Shown here piece after piece: positions 62,721 through 64,000 of a stretch of 64,000 bases of DNA. This stretch comes from Chryseobacterium sp. SN22 (GTDB lineage Bacteria; Bacteroidota; Bacteroidia; Flavobacteriales; Weeksellaceae). Below the pieces are notes generated by a model that ran no database searches, had not been told where the DNA came from, and saw only the letters and a program-made list of their open reading frames with translations. The position numbers and the translations under genes were made by a program. Positions within the stretch are counted from its first letter, which is position 1, and every line of letters begins with the position of its first letter. The stretch is from positions 47,540 to 111,539 of the forward strand of contig NZ_VTSX01000018.1 of the NCBI RefSeq assembly GCF_008329705.1, written 5' to 3'.

Positions 62721-62750
62721 GGGACACAAGCCTGGTAGCTTGCGCCGGCG
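62721..62750 (-). repeat. REP-like hairpin repeat, copy 3
   Basis: CAAGC (62727-62731), CTGGTA, GCTTG (62738-62742): relative to copy 1, both stem bases changed together (G-C to A-T), keeping the pairing. Flanked by GGGACA and CGCCGGCG. Ends 8 nt past the stop of the next minus-strand gene. Confidence 0.75.
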
Positions 62751-62758
62751 TTAAAAGA

Positions 62759-63364
62759 TTATTTCTTTATCCGAAATAAAAGCAGTTCATTTTCAGACAG
62801 TAATTTACAGTCAAAATTAATCTCTTTCCAGATCTCCATTAATTTTTCCCGTGCAACAATGTTATCTGATACGACAACAATATGTTCTTCAAATTTCCAT
62901 TGCGGTTTGAACATTAAATCAAATTCCTTATCTATTCTTCTGGCTCCGGTAAGGATAGACAGAAAATCCACATCTTCAGAATTTACATATTTCCTGCGAA
63001 GAATTCTCGCTTTGATTTTTTCAATCAGTGAGCGGGTATAGTCGGGATTTTCTTCACCGTTTTCGAACAGGCTCATCAGGTAGTCATGTTCGTTCATACG
63101 TTCTTTTCCTTCCTCAGTTTCGAAAAGCTTGCAGATTTCTTCACTGAACCATTCCCGGGAACCCATTACCCGGTACTCTTTCGTTTTCTTATCATAAACT
63201 ACAGGTCCGGAACCAATAATATGTCCTCTTTCGTCATCGGGATCATATTCTTTTTGCGTTCAAAAATAGATCACCATATCTTCGGTGTCAAAATATCCGG
63301 AGATTTTAAAATCCGGGCTTATTTCTTTTTCGATGATTTGCTGAACATAATCCGGATCGATCAT
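62759..63364 (-). pseudogene. Immunity-like gene interrupted by one in-frame TGA
   Basis: Reading from ATG 63364 the frame runs IDPDYVQQIIEKEISPDFK... to VIYF, meets TGA at 63260-63262, then continues without frame change as TQKEYDPDDERGHIIGSGPVVYDKKTKEYRVMGSREWFSEE and on to the stop at 62759. The full product would be 201 residues. GSGPVVYDKKTKEYRVMGS resembles proteins of the Imm35/YrhB type. A change TGG to TGA (Trp to stop) is the simplest cause. The downstream part keeps an ATG (63166), so a 135-residue fragment could still be made. Confidence 0.75.
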
Positions 63365-63503
63365 AAGTATTGATTTTAGCTAACTTTCAATGATACTGAA
63401 AAATATTCTGTTGAAAATCAGAGGTGTGACGTTTGCACCAACGTATCGGTTTTAGAACAACTGAACAAAAGAATACCCGAAATCACCGCCAGGAAAATCC
63501 GGA

Positions 63504-63911
63504 TCACGGTTTCTGCAGGTATTGCTCCAGCTTCGCCATCATTTCGTCTTTCTCTTTCAGCATTCTTTCGTACAGGGCAATTTTCTCTTCGTGAAGTTGC
63601 AGAACTTTGTCAATAGGATGGAATGAAGGATTATAGTTGATGCCATTAAGTATAGAACCATTGTCAAAAGTATTGGAAATAATATTGACAGCCTGTTCAT
63701 CATCCATATTTTCAATGGCTTCTACAGGAATTTTCAGAAGCTGCGCTATTTTTTCCAAAATATCCTTTTCTATGGTTTCTTTCTGTTCCAAAATGGACAT
63801 TTTCTGCTGGCTCCACTCACCAAGCTCATAAGCCAGTGTTTCCTGCTTGATGCCCAACATTTCCCGGAACCGCTTGATGTTCCTGCCCTGATGTATTTTC
63901 TTGTCCTGCAT
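63504..63911 (-). CDS. XRE-family regulator with C-terminal coiled coil
   Basis: 135 residues from ATG 63911 (QDKKIHQGRNIKRFRE); the open frame runs further to the window edge. Helix-turn-helix at about 10-65: LGIKQETLAYELGEWSQQKMSILEQKE. The C-terminal helix (VLQLHEEKIALYERMLKEKDEMMAKLEQYL) is a probable coiled coil. Common orphan regulator type in Chryseobacterium. Target unknown. Confidence 0.85.
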   Translation of the reverse strand: MQDKKIHQGRNIKRFREMLGIKQETLAYELGEWSQQKMSILEQKETIEKDILEKIAQLLKIPVEAIENMDDEQAVNIISNTFDNGSILNGINYNPSFHPIDKVLQLHEEKIALYERMLKEKDEMMAKLEQYLQKP

Positions 63912-64000
63912 ATTTGTGTGGCCGGAAACGAAGGCGGAATGGAATATCCGGGCATTGTATTCTGCCACATGAATTCCAAGGGCAGCGAACTCTGGGGTGT

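Noticed and set aside
63260..63262. TGA as a selenocysteine codon
   Set aside because: No selenoprotein family matches, and no convincing hairpin of the required type was seen next to it; a nonsense change is simpler.
1..64000. tRNA, rRNA, integrase, insertion sequence or phage genes
   Set aside because: None was recognised on reading both strands; no transposase-like frame and no rRNA or tRNA signature was found. A tRNA or covariance scan would be decisive.

Overview
The window is a chromosomal segment of a Bacteroidota bacterium of the Flavobacteriia, most likely Chryseobacterium or a close Weeksellaceae relative. The grounds are type IX secretion (T9SS) C-terminal sorting tails with the YPNP motif on four secreted proteins, promoters of the Bacteroidota form TTTG-N19/20-TAnnTTTG, weak or absent Shine-Dalgarno sequences, a DUF3467 gene directly after rpoC, and many DUF families typical of this group. 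I see no rRNA, tRNA, CRISPR array, integrase or insertion sequence.

Region 1 (1-15.6 kb) is the transcription/translation core: secE (3' end), nusG, rplK, rplA, rplJ, rplL, rpoB, rpoC and a DUF3467 gene. It is broken up in two places. A secreted stalk-like protein and a T9SS metalloprotease lie between nusG and rplK, and a frameshifted cysteine-peptidase-like pseudogene lies between rplL and rpoB. rplK and rpoB each have their own near-consensus promoter, and rpoB has a leader of about 300 nt.

Region 2 (15.7-27.2 kb) is cell-surface biology. It holds a large T9SS Asp-box protein followed by a lipoprotein, a membrane-anchored protein and a TonB-dependent receptor. Next comes a Crp/Fnr-type regulator and a tight five-gene operon of exported redox-type proteins: DUF5777 beta-barrel, c-type cytochrome lipoprotein, YceI, secreted ankyrin protein and DOMON-like T9SS protein. 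The operon promoter lacks a -33 box and carries a GTGA-N6-TCAC dyad near -41.5, which fits direct activation by the neighbouring regulator. This is the best candidate in the window for a poorly described system. A nucleotide pyrophosphatase/phosphodiesterase closes the region.

Region 3 (27.5-48 kb) is mostly metabolism and housekeeping: alcohol dehydrogenase with a divergent AraC regulator, carboxylesterase, alpha-amylase, DNA polymerase IV, a TlpA-like thioredoxin lipoprotein, purine nucleoside phosphorylase overlapping lpxK, truA, an ABC exporter, a CPBP protease, outer-membrane proteins, and a carboxymuconolactone-decarboxylase-like protein with a divergent Lrp/AsnC regulator.

Region 4 (48-64 kb) is accessory. 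Nearly all genes lie on the minus strand and many resemble immunity proteins of polymorphic-toxin systems (SMI1/KNR4, SUFU, ankyrin, DUF6624 and unknown acidic cytosolic proteins), without a recognisable toxin. It also holds an FBH1-like UvrD helicase with a Myb-like tail, a SymE-like toxin divergent from two overlapping XRE genes, an ecotin-type protease inhibitor, a TauD-like dioxygenase coupled to a small acidic protein, and a gene cut by one in-frame TGA. Two families of short dispersed intergenic repeats occur in the second half. One of them shows compensatory base changes in its stem.
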